DNA of 64,000 nucleotides from Malikia sp. Lineage in GTDB: Bacteria; Pseudomonadota; Gammaproteobacteria; Burkholderiales; Burkholderiaceae_C. The stretch is taken from assembly GCF_028687635.1 (NCBI RefSeq), contig NZ_JAQTZS010000010.1, positions 1 to 64,000 of the forward strand, in the 5' to 3' direction. Under the pieces are notes generated by a model. The model was not told where the DNA came from and searched no databases. It was given only the letters and a program-made list of their open reading frames with translations. Position 1 is the stretch's first letter; the number at the start of each line of letters is the position of its first letter. The position numbers were made by a program, and so were the translations under genes. Positions 19,721 through 29,076 of this stretch are shown piece after piece.

Positions 19721-21238
19721 TCAGGGATTGGAGGCGGCGGCATCGGGCGTCCAGCCGCCGCCCAGCGCCAGGTACAGGCGCACATGGTCGGCGCTGAGCG
19801 CGGCGCGGGTGGCTTCGAGCTCGCTTTGCGCCGACAGCAGGGTGCGCTGGGTGTCGAGTACGGTGCGAAAGTCGATCAAGCCGCTGGCGTAGCGCTGGCG
19901 CGCCAGCAGTTCGGCGTTGGCCGCTGCCTCGGCGGCGGCCCGCAGGCGCGCCAGCCGCTCGCGGTCACCCGCCAGCGCGGCGAGCGCGTCCTCGACCTGC
20001 CGCAATGCGCCCAGCACGGCGGCCTCGTAGCCGATGCGCGACTGCTCCAGCGCCGCTTGCTGGGCGCGCACCTGCGCCCGCGCCGCGCCGCCATCGAACA
20101 GCGAGGCGCTCAGGCCCGCCAGCAGCGTGCGCGTGAGCGAGGTCAGCTCGAACAGGTCGGCCGGCCGGGTCGCGGCCAGCCCGAGCGAGCCGGCGAGCTG
20201 AAAGCTGGGCCAGCGCGCCGCGTCGGCCTGCCGCACCCGCGCCAGCGCCGCCAGCACGCGCTGCTCGGCCGCGCGCAGGTCGGCGCGCTGGCGCAGCGTC
20301 TCGGCCGGGAAAGACAGGACCAGATCCGCCGGGGGCAGCGGTATCGGCTGAACGGAATCGAGTAGCGACTGGGTGGCCGCTGGGGCCTGGCCGCCGAGCA
20401 GGGCCAGCGCGTGCGCGGTCTGGCTCAGGCTGGCCCGCAGCGCCGGGATCTGGGCCCTGGTCTGCTCGGCCGCCGCGCGTGCCTGCTCCAGATCGAGCGA
20501 GGACGCCAGCCCGGCCTGCACCCGCCAGTCGGTGATCTGGAGGGTGTCTTGCTGGGCCGCCAGGTTGGCGCGCGCGATCGCCAGCCGCGCCTGCAGCCCG
20601 CGCAAGTCGATATAGGCCAGCGCGACCTCGGCGGCCAGGTCCACGCGGGCCTGCTCCAGGCCATAGCGCGCCACCTGCAGCTCGGCCTCGCCAGCGGCGA
20701 CCCCGGCGCGCTGGCGGCCGGCCAGGTCGGGGTCCCAGCCGGCGTCGAGACCAGCGCGCCAGCCATTGGCCGCCGGGTTATCGCCGACGCGGCTACGCTG
20801 GACCGATGCGCTCGCGCCGAGTTCGGGCCAGCGCCCGGCCTGCGCCACATCGCGCAGGGCGCGCGCCTGCTCGACGGCGGCCAGCGCGCCGCGCACGCTG
20901 GTGCCAGCCTGCAGCGCCCGATCGACCCGCGCCATCAGCTCGTTGTCGCCGAAGCCGCGCCACCAGAGCGCCAGCTCGGTCGGGCCTGGCTCGGGCCTGG
21001 ACCGAGCGGCATCGACCGCCGGCATTTCCGTCGACATTTCCGCCGACGCTTGCGACCACTGCAGCGGCAGCAAGACCGCAGGCAAGGCTGCGGCATCGGC
21101 TTCGCTCCGCGCGACAAGGTCTGGCTGGGCCGGCTCGGCCGTGGCCCAGCCGGGTACCCATGCCAGTGCCAGCGCGACTCCGACCAGCGCCCGCCCGGCT
21201 TGGCCAGTAGGACGGGTCCGGCGGATCGGCGCCGTCAT
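19721..21238 (-). CDS. NodT/TolC-family outer membrane efflux protein (ORF extends to 21265; start may be 21238)
   Basis: LWWRGFGDNELMARVDRALQAGTSVRGALAAVEQARALRDVAQAGRWPELGASAS; OEP coiled-coil pattern. Confidence 0.88.
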   Translation of the reverse strand: MTAPIRRTRPTGQAGRALVGVALALAWVPGWATAEPAQPDLVARSEADAAALPAVLLPLQWSQASAEMSTEMPAVDAARSRPEPGPTELALWWRGFGDNELMARVDRALQAGTSVRGALAAVEQARALRDVAQAGRWPELGASASVQRSRVGDNPAANGWRAGLDAGWDPDLAGRQRAGVAAGEAELQVARYGLEQARVDLAAEVALAYIDLRGLQARLAIARANLAAQQDTLQITDWRVQAGLASSLDLEQARAAAEQTRAQIPALRASLSQTAHALALLGGQAPAATQSLLDSVQPIPLPPADLVLSFPAETLRQRADLRAAEQRVLAALARVRQADAARWPSFQLAGSLGLAATRPADLFELTSLTRTLLAGLSASLFDGGAARAQVRAQQAALEQSRIGYEAAVLGALRQVEDALAALAGDRERLARLRAAAEAAANAELLARQRYASGLIDFRTVLDTQRTLLSAQSELEATRAALSADHVRLYLALGGGWTPDAAASNP

Positions 21239-21780
21239 CGGATCGAGGGGGGTTCGGGTTTGCATCGAGGGTCGGGGTATTGCTGCACTGCATCGTAACG
21301 CCAGCGCGCGTCGCCCGTGGAGCGGACCAGGGCGTAGCCCCGCACCGGCCAGGCAATTGCCGGCGGCTCGGGCGGCATCAAGGCGCCGATGGCCGAGCGG
21401 GCCAGCGTCAGGTGCGGTCGATAGGGTCTGGGATCAGGCGCCAGGCCCAGGCGCCGCAAGGCCTGCCCGAGCGCTGCGTGCAGCCGCAATAGCGGGGGTG
21501 GAATCTGCTCGCAGGTCAGCACCGCGATGCCGCGCCACAGCTCGGCCCGGTCCAGCATCAGCTCGAAGGGCTCGAAATCGACCGCCAGGCCGGCGCGCAG
21601 CCCGGCCAGCCGGTCGGATGGCAAGCGACCCAGGAAATGCAGGGTCAGATGCCAGTCGGCCTCCTCATAGCGGCGGGCCGCGTCGGGCCAGCCCCAGCAC
21701 AGGGCTTGCTCGCGCAAGGCGGCGCGCCCGGCGGCATCGGGCCAGAGGGCCAGAAACAGGCGCGGGCCAGGCTGCGTCAT
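21235..21780 (-). CDS. thpR: RNA 2',3'-cyclic phosphodiesterase / 2'-5' RNA ligase family
   Basis: Two HxT motifs: WHLTLHFLG and PHLTLAR; RLFLALWPD start. Confidence 0.85.
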   Translation of the reverse strand: MTQPGPRLFLALWPDAAGRAALREQALCWGWPDAARRYEEADWHLTLHFLGRLPSDRLAGLRAGLAVDFEPFELMLDRAELWRGIAVLTCEQIPPPLLRLHAALGQALRRLGLAPDPRPYRPHLTLARSAIGALMPPEPPAIAWPVRGYALVRSTGDARWRYDAVQQYPDPRCKPEPPSIR

Positions 21781-21792
21781 CAGCCGGCCGCG

Positions 21793-22752
21793 TCAGTTCG
21801 CCGCCGCGCTGCCGGCCGGCAAGCGCGCGAGCTCGCGCCGCTTCATCGCCAGGTAGTCGTCACGGTCGAGCTCGTGCAGCTGGCGCGCATGGCGCTCGGT
21901 CGCGTCGAACCAGGCCTGCAGGCGTCGCTCGGGCCGCTGCGCCGCTGGCAAGGCCAGCGCGCCCAGGTAGGCCTCGACCGCCAGGTAGTAGCGCAGGGTG
22001 TTGCGCTCGACCGCGCCGCGCAGGCCTTCGATATAAATAGGGCTGCCGTCGGCGGCGCGGCCGACAATGCTGAAACCCACCTTGTCGCGGCCCAGCGTCG
22101 CCAGGTAGCCCTGCAGCGCCAGCCTGGCCGCCAGCCCGTAGCGGTAGGCATAGTTCAGGCGCAGGAAGCTGCCGCCCGAGGGCAGCGGCGTCAGCTCAAG
22201 CCCGATCCGGAAGTCGCGCGTGCCCAAGGGACCCTCGGCGGCTTCGAGCCGCAAGGCCAGATAGTCGGGCTGGCTGACCAGGATGCGATAGCCCAGACTC
22301 AAGGCGAAGGCGTCGGCCACCGGCTGGTCATGCTTGCGCCCGATGGCGATCTCCAGGCGGCGGTCCGCACCCGTGCCCAGCGCCAGGCAATGCTTGACAT
22401 TGAGGTGCAGCATCAGGATGTCGCACCAGGCCTGGTGTGATTGCAGCGCCGCCGCCGCGACCGCGAACGACTGTGCGATGACGGCATGGATCTCGCCGCT
22501 CAGGCGGTCGCCTTGCTGCACCGATTCGAGCACCAGGGGGCGCCCGAAGGCGCTGTCGGCCAAGGCTGCGCCGAGCTCGGACTGGCGCGCGCGCAGGGCG
22601 GCTGCATCCTGCGCCCAAGCCAACGGAGCCAGCGCCAAGCCAGCCAAGGCGAGCATCAGCCAGGCGGTCACGGACCAGATGGACCAGACCGACCGGAGTC
22701 GGCCCGCCTTCGCCTTGACAGCGGTGATGGCAGTGGTGGCGGCAATCGGCAT
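21793..22752 (-). CDS. Hypothetical exported protein, 319 aa
   Basis: ORF from internal ATG MPIAATTAITAVKAK with signal-peptide-like segment LMLALAGLALAPLAWAQ; no family recognised. Confidence 0.7.
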   Translation of the reverse strand: MPIAATTAITAVKAKAGRLRSVWSIWSVTAWLMLALAGLALAPLAWAQDAAALRARQSELGAALADSAFGRPLVLESVQQGDRLSGEIHAVIAQSFAVAAAALQSHQAWCDILMLHLNVKHCLALGTGADRRLEIAIGRKHDQPVADAFALSLGYRILVSQPDYLALRLEAAEGPLGTRDFRIGLELTPLPSGGSFLRLNYAYRYGLAARLALQGYLATLGRDKVGFSIVGRAADGSPIYIEGLRGAVERNTLRYYLAVEAYLGALALPAAQRPERRLQAWFDATERHARQLHELDRDDYLAMKRRELARLPAGSAAAN

Positions 22753-22809
22753 GGCGCCCTCCCTGAATGCAGCTCGACCCATTCTAGGCCGATAAGATGA
22801 CGCCTGCCC

Positions 22810-24066
22810 ATGAAGCCAGCCCCCGCCCAATCCCGCACCAACCAAATCGCCAGCCTGGCCACACTCGGACGCGGGCTGCTGCTGGCCGCCGGTGTCGCGC
22901 TGCTGGCCGGCAGCGCGTCGGCCTTGTTCCTGCACGCGCTCGACTGGGCCACGGCGACGCGCCTGGTCAACCCCTGGCTGCTCGCCGGCCTGCCGCTGGC
23001 GGGCTTCGCGGTCGGCTGGGTCTACCTCCAGCTCGGCGGCCGATCGGACGGCGGGAACAACCTGCTGATCGACGAGATCCACCAACCGCGCCAGGCCTTG
23101 CCGCTGCGCATGGCGCCACTGGTGCTGCTGGCGACCGTGATCTCGCACCTGTTCGGCGCCTCGGTCGGGCGCGAGGGCACGGCGGTGCAGATGGGTGGCG
23201 CGCTGGCCGACCAGCTCGCACGCGCCTTCAAGCTGGCGCGCGAGGAACGCCCGGTGCTGCTGATGTGCGGCATCGCGGCCGGTTTCGGCTCGGTCTTCGG
23301 CACCCCGCTGGCCGGCGCGGTGTTCGCGCTTGAGGTGCTCGCGGTCGGACGCCTGCGTCACGCCGTGCTGCTGCCCTGCCTGGTCGCGGCGCTGCTGGCC
23401 GACCGGATCGCGCTGTTCTGGGGCGTGACGCATTCGCACTACGCCGTCGCGCCCTTCGGATCGCTGTCGCTGCTTCAGCTCGCTGCGCTACTGCTGGCCG
23501 GCGTGCTGTTCGGCCTGACTGCCAGGCTGTTCGCTGGCGCCAGCCACGCGCTGGCCGCGCAGTTCAAGCACCGCATCGCCTGGTCGCCACTGCGCCCGCT
23601 GCTGGGCGGCTGCGTGATCGCCGCCGTCGCCTGGATCCTCGGCGCAGAGCGCTACCTCGGCCTGGGCCTGCCAGTGATCCAGCAAGCCTTCGAGCAGCCG
23701 CTGCCGGCCTGGGACTTCGCGGGCAAGCTGGTGTTCACGGCGGCCTCGATCGGCTCGGGCTTCAAGGGCGGCGAGGTCACGCCGCTGTTCTTCATCGGCG
23801 CGACGCTGGGCAACGCGCTCGCGCCGCTGCTGCGGTTGCCCCTGGACCTGCTGGCCGCGGTCGGTCTGGTCGCGGTGTTCGCCGGCGCGGCCAACACGCC
23901 GCTGGCCTGCACGCTGATGGCGGTCGAGCTGTTCGGTGCCGCGCTCGGCGTGCCGGCCGCGATCGCCTGCGCGGCCAGCTACCTCTGCTCCGGCCCGCTG
24001 GGCATCTACAAGTCGCAGCGAGCCGGTGAGGGCAAGGTCGCTCAGCCCCGGCCACCCACAGCCTGA
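22810..24066 (+). CDS. CLC-family voltage-gated chloride channel
   Basis: GREGTAVQMGGA, GIAAGFGSVFGTPLAGAVFALE, GSGFKGGEVTPLFFIGA motifs. Confidence 0.9.
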   Translation: MKPAPAQSRTNQIASLATLGRGLLLAAGVALLAGSASALFLHALDWATATRLVNPWLLAGLPLAGFAVGWVYLQLGGRSDGGNNLLIDEIHQPRQALPLRMAPLVLLATVISHLFGASVGREGTAVQMGGALADQLARAFKLAREERPVLLMCGIAAGFGSVFGTPLAGAVFALEVLAVGRLRHAVLLPCLVAALLADRIALFWGVTHSHYAVAPFGSLSLLQLAALLLAGVLFGLTARLFAGASHALAAQFKHRIAWSPLRPLLGGCVIAAVAWILGAERYLGLGLPVIQQAFEQPLPAWDFAGKLVFTAASIGSGFKGGEVTPLFFIGATLGNALAPLLRLPLDLLAAVGLVAVFAGAANTPLACTLMAVELFGAALGVPAAIACAASYLCSGPLGIYKSQRAGEGKVAQPRPPTA

Positions 24067-24168
24067 CACGATTCCTTCACGCGCCCCGGGTAGATTTCCG
24101 GTCTGATCCGCGCGCAGGCCCGCCCTGCGACACCCAACCCTTTTGCCGACCGCCCCACAGGGAGCCCC

Positions 24169-25068
24169 GTGACCATGCCTTGCGGCCACCTGCCCCGTTT
24201 TCTCTCGCTGGCCTTGCTGACGCTGTGCTGCGCGCTGGCCGCCTGCTCGCCACGCCAGCTCATCGTCCAGGGCATGGGCGATGCGCTCGCCAGCCAGGGC
24301 CAGGCGCAGGAGGAAGACCTGGAGCTCGCGCGCGAGGCCAGCGCCTTCTACCTGAAGCTGTCGGAATCGCTGCTGCGCGAATCGCCCGGCAACCTCAAGC
24401 TGGCCGAAGCGGTCACGGCCGGCTTCACGCAGTACGGCTACGCCTTCGTCGCCTTCGAGGCCGAACGACTGGCCGCCCAGGATGCCAGGAAGGCACACAA
24501 GCTCGACCAGCGGGCCAGACGACTCTACCTGCGCGCGCACCGCCACGCCATGGCCGCGCTGGAACAGGCCCAGCCCGGTTTCGCGCGGGCGCTGGCACAG
24601 CCTGATCCACAGCGCTGGCCCCGGATCAGCGAATCGCAAGTCGGCGTCGCCTACTGGGCCGCCACCTCCTGGGGCGCCTACATCTCCCTGTCCAAGGACG
24701 ACCCCGAGGTGGTGGCCGACCTGCCGCTGGCGGTGCGGCTGGCCGAGCTGGCTTGGCGGGTGGCGCCAGCCTTCGGCGACGGCGCGCTCGCCAGCCTGAT
24801 GGGCAGCTTCGAGGCGGCTCGGGCCGGTGGCTCGCGCCAGCAGGCCACCCGCTATTTCGATCAGGCCATCGCGGCCAGCGCGGGCCAGAACGCCGGCCCC
24901 TATGTGGCCAAGGCCGAAACCCTCGCGCTGCCCGTCGGCGACCGACCCGCCTTCGAGGCGCTGCTGCGGCAAGCGCTTGCCGCCAGCGCCACCCGCGGCG
25001 ACCTGTCCAACCAGGTGATGCAGCAGCGCGCCCTCTGGCTGCTGGAAACCGCCGACGACCTGTTCTGA
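24169..25068 (+). CDS. TRAP transporter-associated TatT-type lipoprotein
   Basis: Lipobox LAAC; helical-repeat composition; immediately upstream of DctP/DctQM genes. Confidence 0.75.
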   Translation: MTMPCGHLPRFLSLALLTLCCALAACSPRQLIVQGMGDALASQGQAQEEDLELAREASAFYLKLSESLLRESPGNLKLAEAVTAGFTQYGYAFVAFEAERLAAQDARKAHKLDQRARRLYLRAHRHAMAALEQAQPGFARALAQPDPQRWPRISESQVGVAYWAATSWGAYISLSKDDPEVVADLPLAVRLAELAWRVAPAFGDGALASLMGSFEAARAGGSRQQATRYFDQAIAASAGQNAGPYVAKAETLALPVGDRPAFEALLRQALAASATRGDLSNQVMQQRALWLLETADDLF

Positions 25069-25083
25069 CCCGACCCGCCCGCC

Positions 25084-26121
25084 ATGATCACCCTCCCGCG
25101 CCACCGCCCCTGGCAAAAAATCGCTTCCTCCGCCCTGCTCGCGGTCACCCTGCTCGGCAGCTCGCTGGCGACGGCGGCCGACAAGCCGCTGCGCATCGGC
25201 ACCCTGGTGCCGAAGAACTCGCTCTACCACCGGCAGCTGCTGGAGATCGGCGAAAGCTGGCGCGCGGCCCAGGGCGGCAACGCCAAATATCTGGTCTATC
25301 CCGACGGCAGCCAGGGCGGCGAGGCCGAGATGGCGCGCCGCATGCGCATCGGCCAGCTCCAGGGCGCCCTGCTGTCGGTGGTGGGCCTGCGCGAGATCGA
25401 ACCCTCGATCGCGGCGCTGCAGGTCATGCCGCTGCTGTTCAGGAACTGGGAGGAAGTGGACCATGTGCGCGAGAAGATGCGCCCGGCCATGGAGAAGAAG
25501 TTCCTGGACAAGGGCTTCGTCGTGCTGACCTGGGGCGACGCGGGCTGGGTCAGGTTCTTCTCGAAGGAAGCCGCCTTGCGCCCGGACGACTACCGCAAGA
25601 TGAAGTTCTTCGCCTGGGGCTCGGAGCCCGAACAGCAGTCCATCATGAAGAGCCTGGGCTACACCCCGGTGCCGCTAGAAACCACCGACATCCTGCCCGC
25701 GATCCAGACCGGCATGATCAGCGTGGTGCCTTCCACGCCCTACTTCGCGCTCGCCACCCAGATCTACACCAGCGCGCCGCACATGCTCGAAATCAACTGG
25801 GCGCCGATCGTCGGCGCGCTGGTGGTCACCCAGAAGGCCTGGGACGAGATGAACCCCGCCACCCAGCAAGCCCTGCGCGCCGCCAGCGAGAAGACCGGCG
25901 TCCAGATCCGCGCCAAGGCCAGGCAGGAAGTCGAGGAAGCGGTCGAGGCCATGAAGAAACGCGGCCTGACCGTGCACCGCCCCAACGCCGAGCAGATGAA
26001 GGAATGGACTGCGCTGGCCGAACAGCTCTACCCGCGCATTCGCGGCACCCTGGTGCCGGCCGAGACCTTCGATGAAGTCATGGTCCATCTGAAAGCCTAC
26101 CGCGCCGGCAAGGGCAAGTGA
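25084..26121 (+). CDS. TRAP transporter substrate-binding protein (DctP family)
   Basis: IGTLVPKNSLYHRQLLEIGESW...; signal peptide; linked to DctQM. Confidence 0.88.
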   Translation: MITLPRHRPWQKIASSALLAVTLLGSSLATAADKPLRIGTLVPKNSLYHRQLLEIGESWRAAQGGNAKYLVYPDGSQGGEAEMARRMRIGQLQGALLSVVGLREIEPSIAALQVMPLLFRNWEEVDHVREKMRPAMEKKFLDKGFVVLTWGDAGWVRFFSKEAALRPDDYRKMKFFAWGSEPEQQSIMKSLGYTPVPLETTDILPAIQTGMISVVPSTPYFALATQIYTSAPHMLEINWAPIVGALVVTQKAWDEMNPATQQALRAASEKTGVQIRAKARQEVEEAVEAMKKRGLTVHRPNAEQMKEWTALAEQLYPRIRGTLVPAETFDEVMVHLKAYRAGKGK

Positions 26122-27971
26122 AAGTGAGCGCTGTGCTGACCGCTCACCTAAAGCGCCTCGAAAAGGCCGACGAGCTGCTGTCGTCGGTGGCGCTGGTGCT
26201 GATGGCGCTGATTCCGGCGATCGAGATCCTGCTGCGCCCGCTGATGGGACGCGGCATCGAGAACGCGCCAGTGCTGGTGCAGCACCTGGGCCTGGTGCTG
26301 GCCATGTTCGGCGCGCTGGCGGCCGAACGGCACGGACACCTGACGACGCTGGCCGGTGGCGCCCGCGCCGACGGCACGCGGCCGAACCCGCTGCTGCACG
26401 CCTTGGCCCACGCCGTGGCCGCGCTGGTCTGCGGCATGCTCGCGCTGGCCAGCTGGCGCCTGGTCGCCAGCGAGATGGAGGTCTCGCATGTCCTGGCCTA
26501 CGGCATGCCGCTGTGGTGGGTGCAAGCCAGCATGCCGCTGGGCTTTGCGCTGCTGGGCGTGAAGCTGGGCGCGCGCTGCCTGCCCATGCCCTGGGGCCGG
26601 CTGGCGGGCGGTCTGCTGTGCCCGCTGACCGGCCTGCTGCTGGCCTGGCAGTTCGACGGCGGCGCCCTGACGATCTGGCCGGGACTCCTGCTGCTGCTGG
26701 CCGCCTTGCTGGCCGGGGCCCCGATCTTCGCGGCCCTGGGCGGCCTGGCGCTGGCGCTGTTCTGGCAGGACGGCATGCCGCTGGCGTCGGTGGCGCTGTC
26801 GCATTACCAGATCACGGTCAACCCTTCGCTGCCCGCCCTGCCGCTGTTCACCCTGGCCGGCCTGGTGTTTGCCCGCACCGGCGCCGCGCAGCGCCTGGGC
26901 GACCTGTTCGTCGCCCTGTTCGGTCAGGGCGTGACCGGCACCGTGCTGGCGGCGGCCGTGCTGTGTTCCTGCTTCACGGCCTTCACCGGCGGCAGCGGCG
27001 TCACCATCCTGGCGCTCGGCGGCCTGCTGCTGCCGCTGCTCAAGCAGGCCGGCTACCCCGAGCGGCGTGGCATCGGCCTGGTGACCAGCGCCAGCGCCCT
27101 GGGCGTGCTGCTCGCGCCTTCGGTGCCGCTGATCATGTACGCGATCATCGCCCGGGTGCCGATCAACACCATGTTCCTGGCCGGCCTGCTGCCCGCCGCC
27201 GTGATGGTGAGCTTCCTGCTGATCTTCGGCGGCTACCTCAAGCGCGGCAAGGCCTCGGAGCCTGCCAGCCCGGCCAGCCGGATCAACCCCGCCGCAGCGC
27301 GCGACCGGCGCCTGATCCTGACGGCCGCCTGGAGCGCCAAGTGGGAAATCCTGGCGCCCTTCGTGGCGATCGGCTCGCTCGTCAGCGGCCTGGCCACGCC
27401 CACCGAAAGCGCCGCGCTGACCGCGCTCTACGCCGTGCTGACCCAGTCGCTGGCGCACCGGGAACTCTCCTGGCGCCTGCTGGGCCAGGCCTTGAGCGAA
27501 TCGGCCCAGATCATCGGCGGCGTGCTGCTGATCCTGGGCATGGCGCTCGGACTGACCAACTACCTGATCGATGCCGGCATCCCGGACGCCGCGATCGAGG
27601 CGGTGCAGGCGCTGATTCCGAACCAGTTCGTCTTCCTGCTGGCGCTGACGCTGTTCCTGCTACTGGCCGGCGCGCTGATGGAGATCTTCGCCGCCATCGT
27701 GGTGCTGGTGCCGCTGCTGCTGCCGGTGGCCTTGAGCTACGGCATCGATGCTGTGCACTTCGGCATCATCTTCCTGGCCGCGATGGAAATGGGCTTCCTC
27801 TGTCCGCCGGCGGGCATGAACATTTACTTCTCATCGGCCATGTTCGGCAAGCCGGTGCGCTATGTCGCGCTGGCCGTGCTGCCCGCCTTGCTGGCGATCT
27901 TCCTCGGCACCCTGGCGATTGCCTGGCTGCCCGTGCTGGCGACCGGCTTGCCCGGGCTGCTGCTGCCTTGA
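26118..27971 (+). CDS. TRAP transporter fused small/large permease (DctQM)
   Basis: 617 aa; N-terminal 4-TM DctQ-like then DctM-like SVPLIMYAIIARVPINTMFLAGLLPA, ATPTESAALTALYAV. Confidence 0.9.
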   Translation: MKVSAVLTAHLKRLEKADELLSSVALVLMALIPAIEILLRPLMGRGIENAPVLVQHLGLVLAMFGALAAERHGHLTTLAGGARADGTRPNPLLHALAHAVAALVCGMLALASWRLVASEMEVSHVLAYGMPLWWVQASMPLGFALLGVKLGARCLPMPWGRLAGGLLCPLTGLLLAWQFDGGALTIWPGLLLLLAALLAGAPIFAALGGLALALFWQDGMPLASVALSHYQITVNPSLPALPLFTLAGLVFARTGAAQRLGDLFVALFGQGVTGTVLAAAVLCSCFTAFTGGSGVTILALGGLLLPLLKQAGYPERRGIGLVTSASALGVLLAPSVPLIMYAIIARVPINTMFLAGLLPAAVMVSFLLIFGGYLKRGKASEPASPASRINPAAARDRRLILTAAWSAKWEILAPFVAIGSLVSGLATPTESAALTALYAVLTQSLAHRELSWRLLGQALSESAQIIGGVLLILGMALGLTNYLIDAGIPDAAIEAVQALIPNQFVFLLALTLFLLLAGALMEIFAAIVVLVPLLLPVALSYGIDAVHFGIIFLAAMEMGFLCPPAGMNIYFSSAMFGKPVRYVALAVLPALLAIFLGTLAIAWLPVLATGLPGLLLP

Positions 27972-27982
27972 GGCTGGTCGCG

Positions 27983-28011
27983 CTTGCAAAACTGCGCTAT
28001 AACCCCCATCT
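27983..28011 (+). promoter_or_regulatory. Candidate sigma-32 promoter of rpoH
   Basis: CTTGCAAA -N13- CCCCATCT; consensus CTTGAAA / CCCCATNT. Confidence 0.6.
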
Positions 28012-28036
28012 GCCTTGCGGGATCGGAACTTTCCTC

Positions 28037-28063
28037 TTAGCACTCGATCCAACAGAGTGCTAA
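28037..28063 (+). promoter_or_regulatory. CIRCE element (HrcA operator), perfect
   Basis: TTAGCACTC-GATCCAACA-GAGTGCTAA matches TTAGCACTC-N9-GAGTGCTAA exactly. Confidence 0.95.
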
Positions 28064-28102
28064 CATTCGAGCATCCCCACAAGGGAAGGAGGAAGCCAAG
28101 AC

Positions 28103-29047
28103 ATGACCGCCATCGCCACCACCCACGCCCTGGCCCAACCCGCAAGCAGCTGGGGCAAGAGTTCCCTGACCATGCCGCCGCTGGGCAATCTGGACGCGTA
28201 CATCAGCGCGGTCAACCGGCTTCCCTTGCTCTCGGCCGACGAGGAACGCGACTACGCCCGCCGTCTGCAAAAAGACAACGACCTCGAAGCCGCCGGCAAG
28301 CTGGTGATGTCGCACCTGCGCCTGGTGGTCTCTGTCTCGCGCCAATACCTGGGCTATGGCCTGCCACACGGTGACCTGATCCAGGAAGGCAACGTCGGCC
28401 TCATGAAGGCGGTCAAGCGCTACGACCCCGAGCAAGGCGTGCGCCTGGTCAGCTATGCGCTGCACTGGATCAAGGCCGAGATCCACGAATACATCCTGAA
28501 GAACTGGCGCATGGTCAAGGTCGCCACGACCAAGGCCCAGCGCAAGCTGTTCTTCAACCTGCGCTCGATGAAGCAGGGCTTCAAGGCCGATGCCGCCGAG
28601 GCCGACACCCACCGCGAACGCCTGAGCGAGCACGAGATCGACCTCGTCGCGCAGGAACTCAAGGTCAAGCGCGAGGAAGTCATCGAGATGGAGACCCGGA
28701 TGTCGGGCGGCGACGTGCTGCTCGACCCCAGCCCGGGCGATGACGGCGAGGATGCCTACGGCCCGATCGCCTGGCTGGCCGATGCCCGCCACGAGCCGAC
28801 CGCGGTGATCGAGGCGACCCAGCGCGACCTGCTGGCCAGCGAGGGCATCAGCGAGGCGCTGGAAGCGCTCGACCCGCGCTCGCGCCGCATCGTCGCCGAG
28901 CGCTGGCTCAAGGTCAACGACGACGGCTCGGGCGGCATGACGCTGCACGAACTGGCGGCCGAATACGGCGTCAGCGCCGAGCGCATCCGCCAGATCGAGG
29001 TCGCCGCGATGAAGAAGATGCGCAAGGCACTCGAAGCCTACGCCTGA
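28103..29047 (+). CDS. rpoH: RNA polymerase heat-shock sigma factor sigma-32
   Basis: LSADEERDYARRLQKDNDLEAAGKLVMSHLRLVVSVSRQYLGYGLPHGDLIQEGNVGLMKAVKRYDPEQGVRLVSYALHWIKAEIHEYILKNWRMVKVATTKAQRKLFFNLR. Confidence 0.97.
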   Translation: MTAIATTHALAQPASSWGKSSLTMPPLGNLDAYISAVNRLPLLSADEERDYARRLQKDNDLEAAGKLVMSHLRLVVSVSRQYLGYGLPHGDLIQEGNVGLMKAVKRYDPEQGVRLVSYALHWIKAEIHEYILKNWRMVKVATTKAQRKLFFNLRSMKQGFKADAAEADTHRERLSEHEIDLVAQELKVKREEVIEMETRMSGGDVLLDPSPGDDGEDAYGPIAWLADARHEPTAVIEATQRDLLASEGISEALEALDPRSRRIVAERWLKVNDDGSGGMTLHELAAEYGVSAERIRQIEVAAMKKMRKALEAYA

Positions 29048-29076
29048 GCCCGGCCCACCAAGCTGGCCGGCCGGCT

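Noticed and set aside
22668-23439. 548-aa extension of the 319-aa exported protein (ORF 21793-23439)
   Set aside because: Extension is antisense to the CLC channel gene; internal ATG at 22752 gives a sensible signal peptide.
26148-27458. 436-aa minus ORF antisense to DctQM, and similar long antisense ORFs (29140-31113, 30960-32498, 47117-49225, 49264-51867, 52050-53705)
   Set aside because: Low-complexity H/R/Q/G-rich shadows of well-supported genes on the other strand, typical of high-GC DNA.
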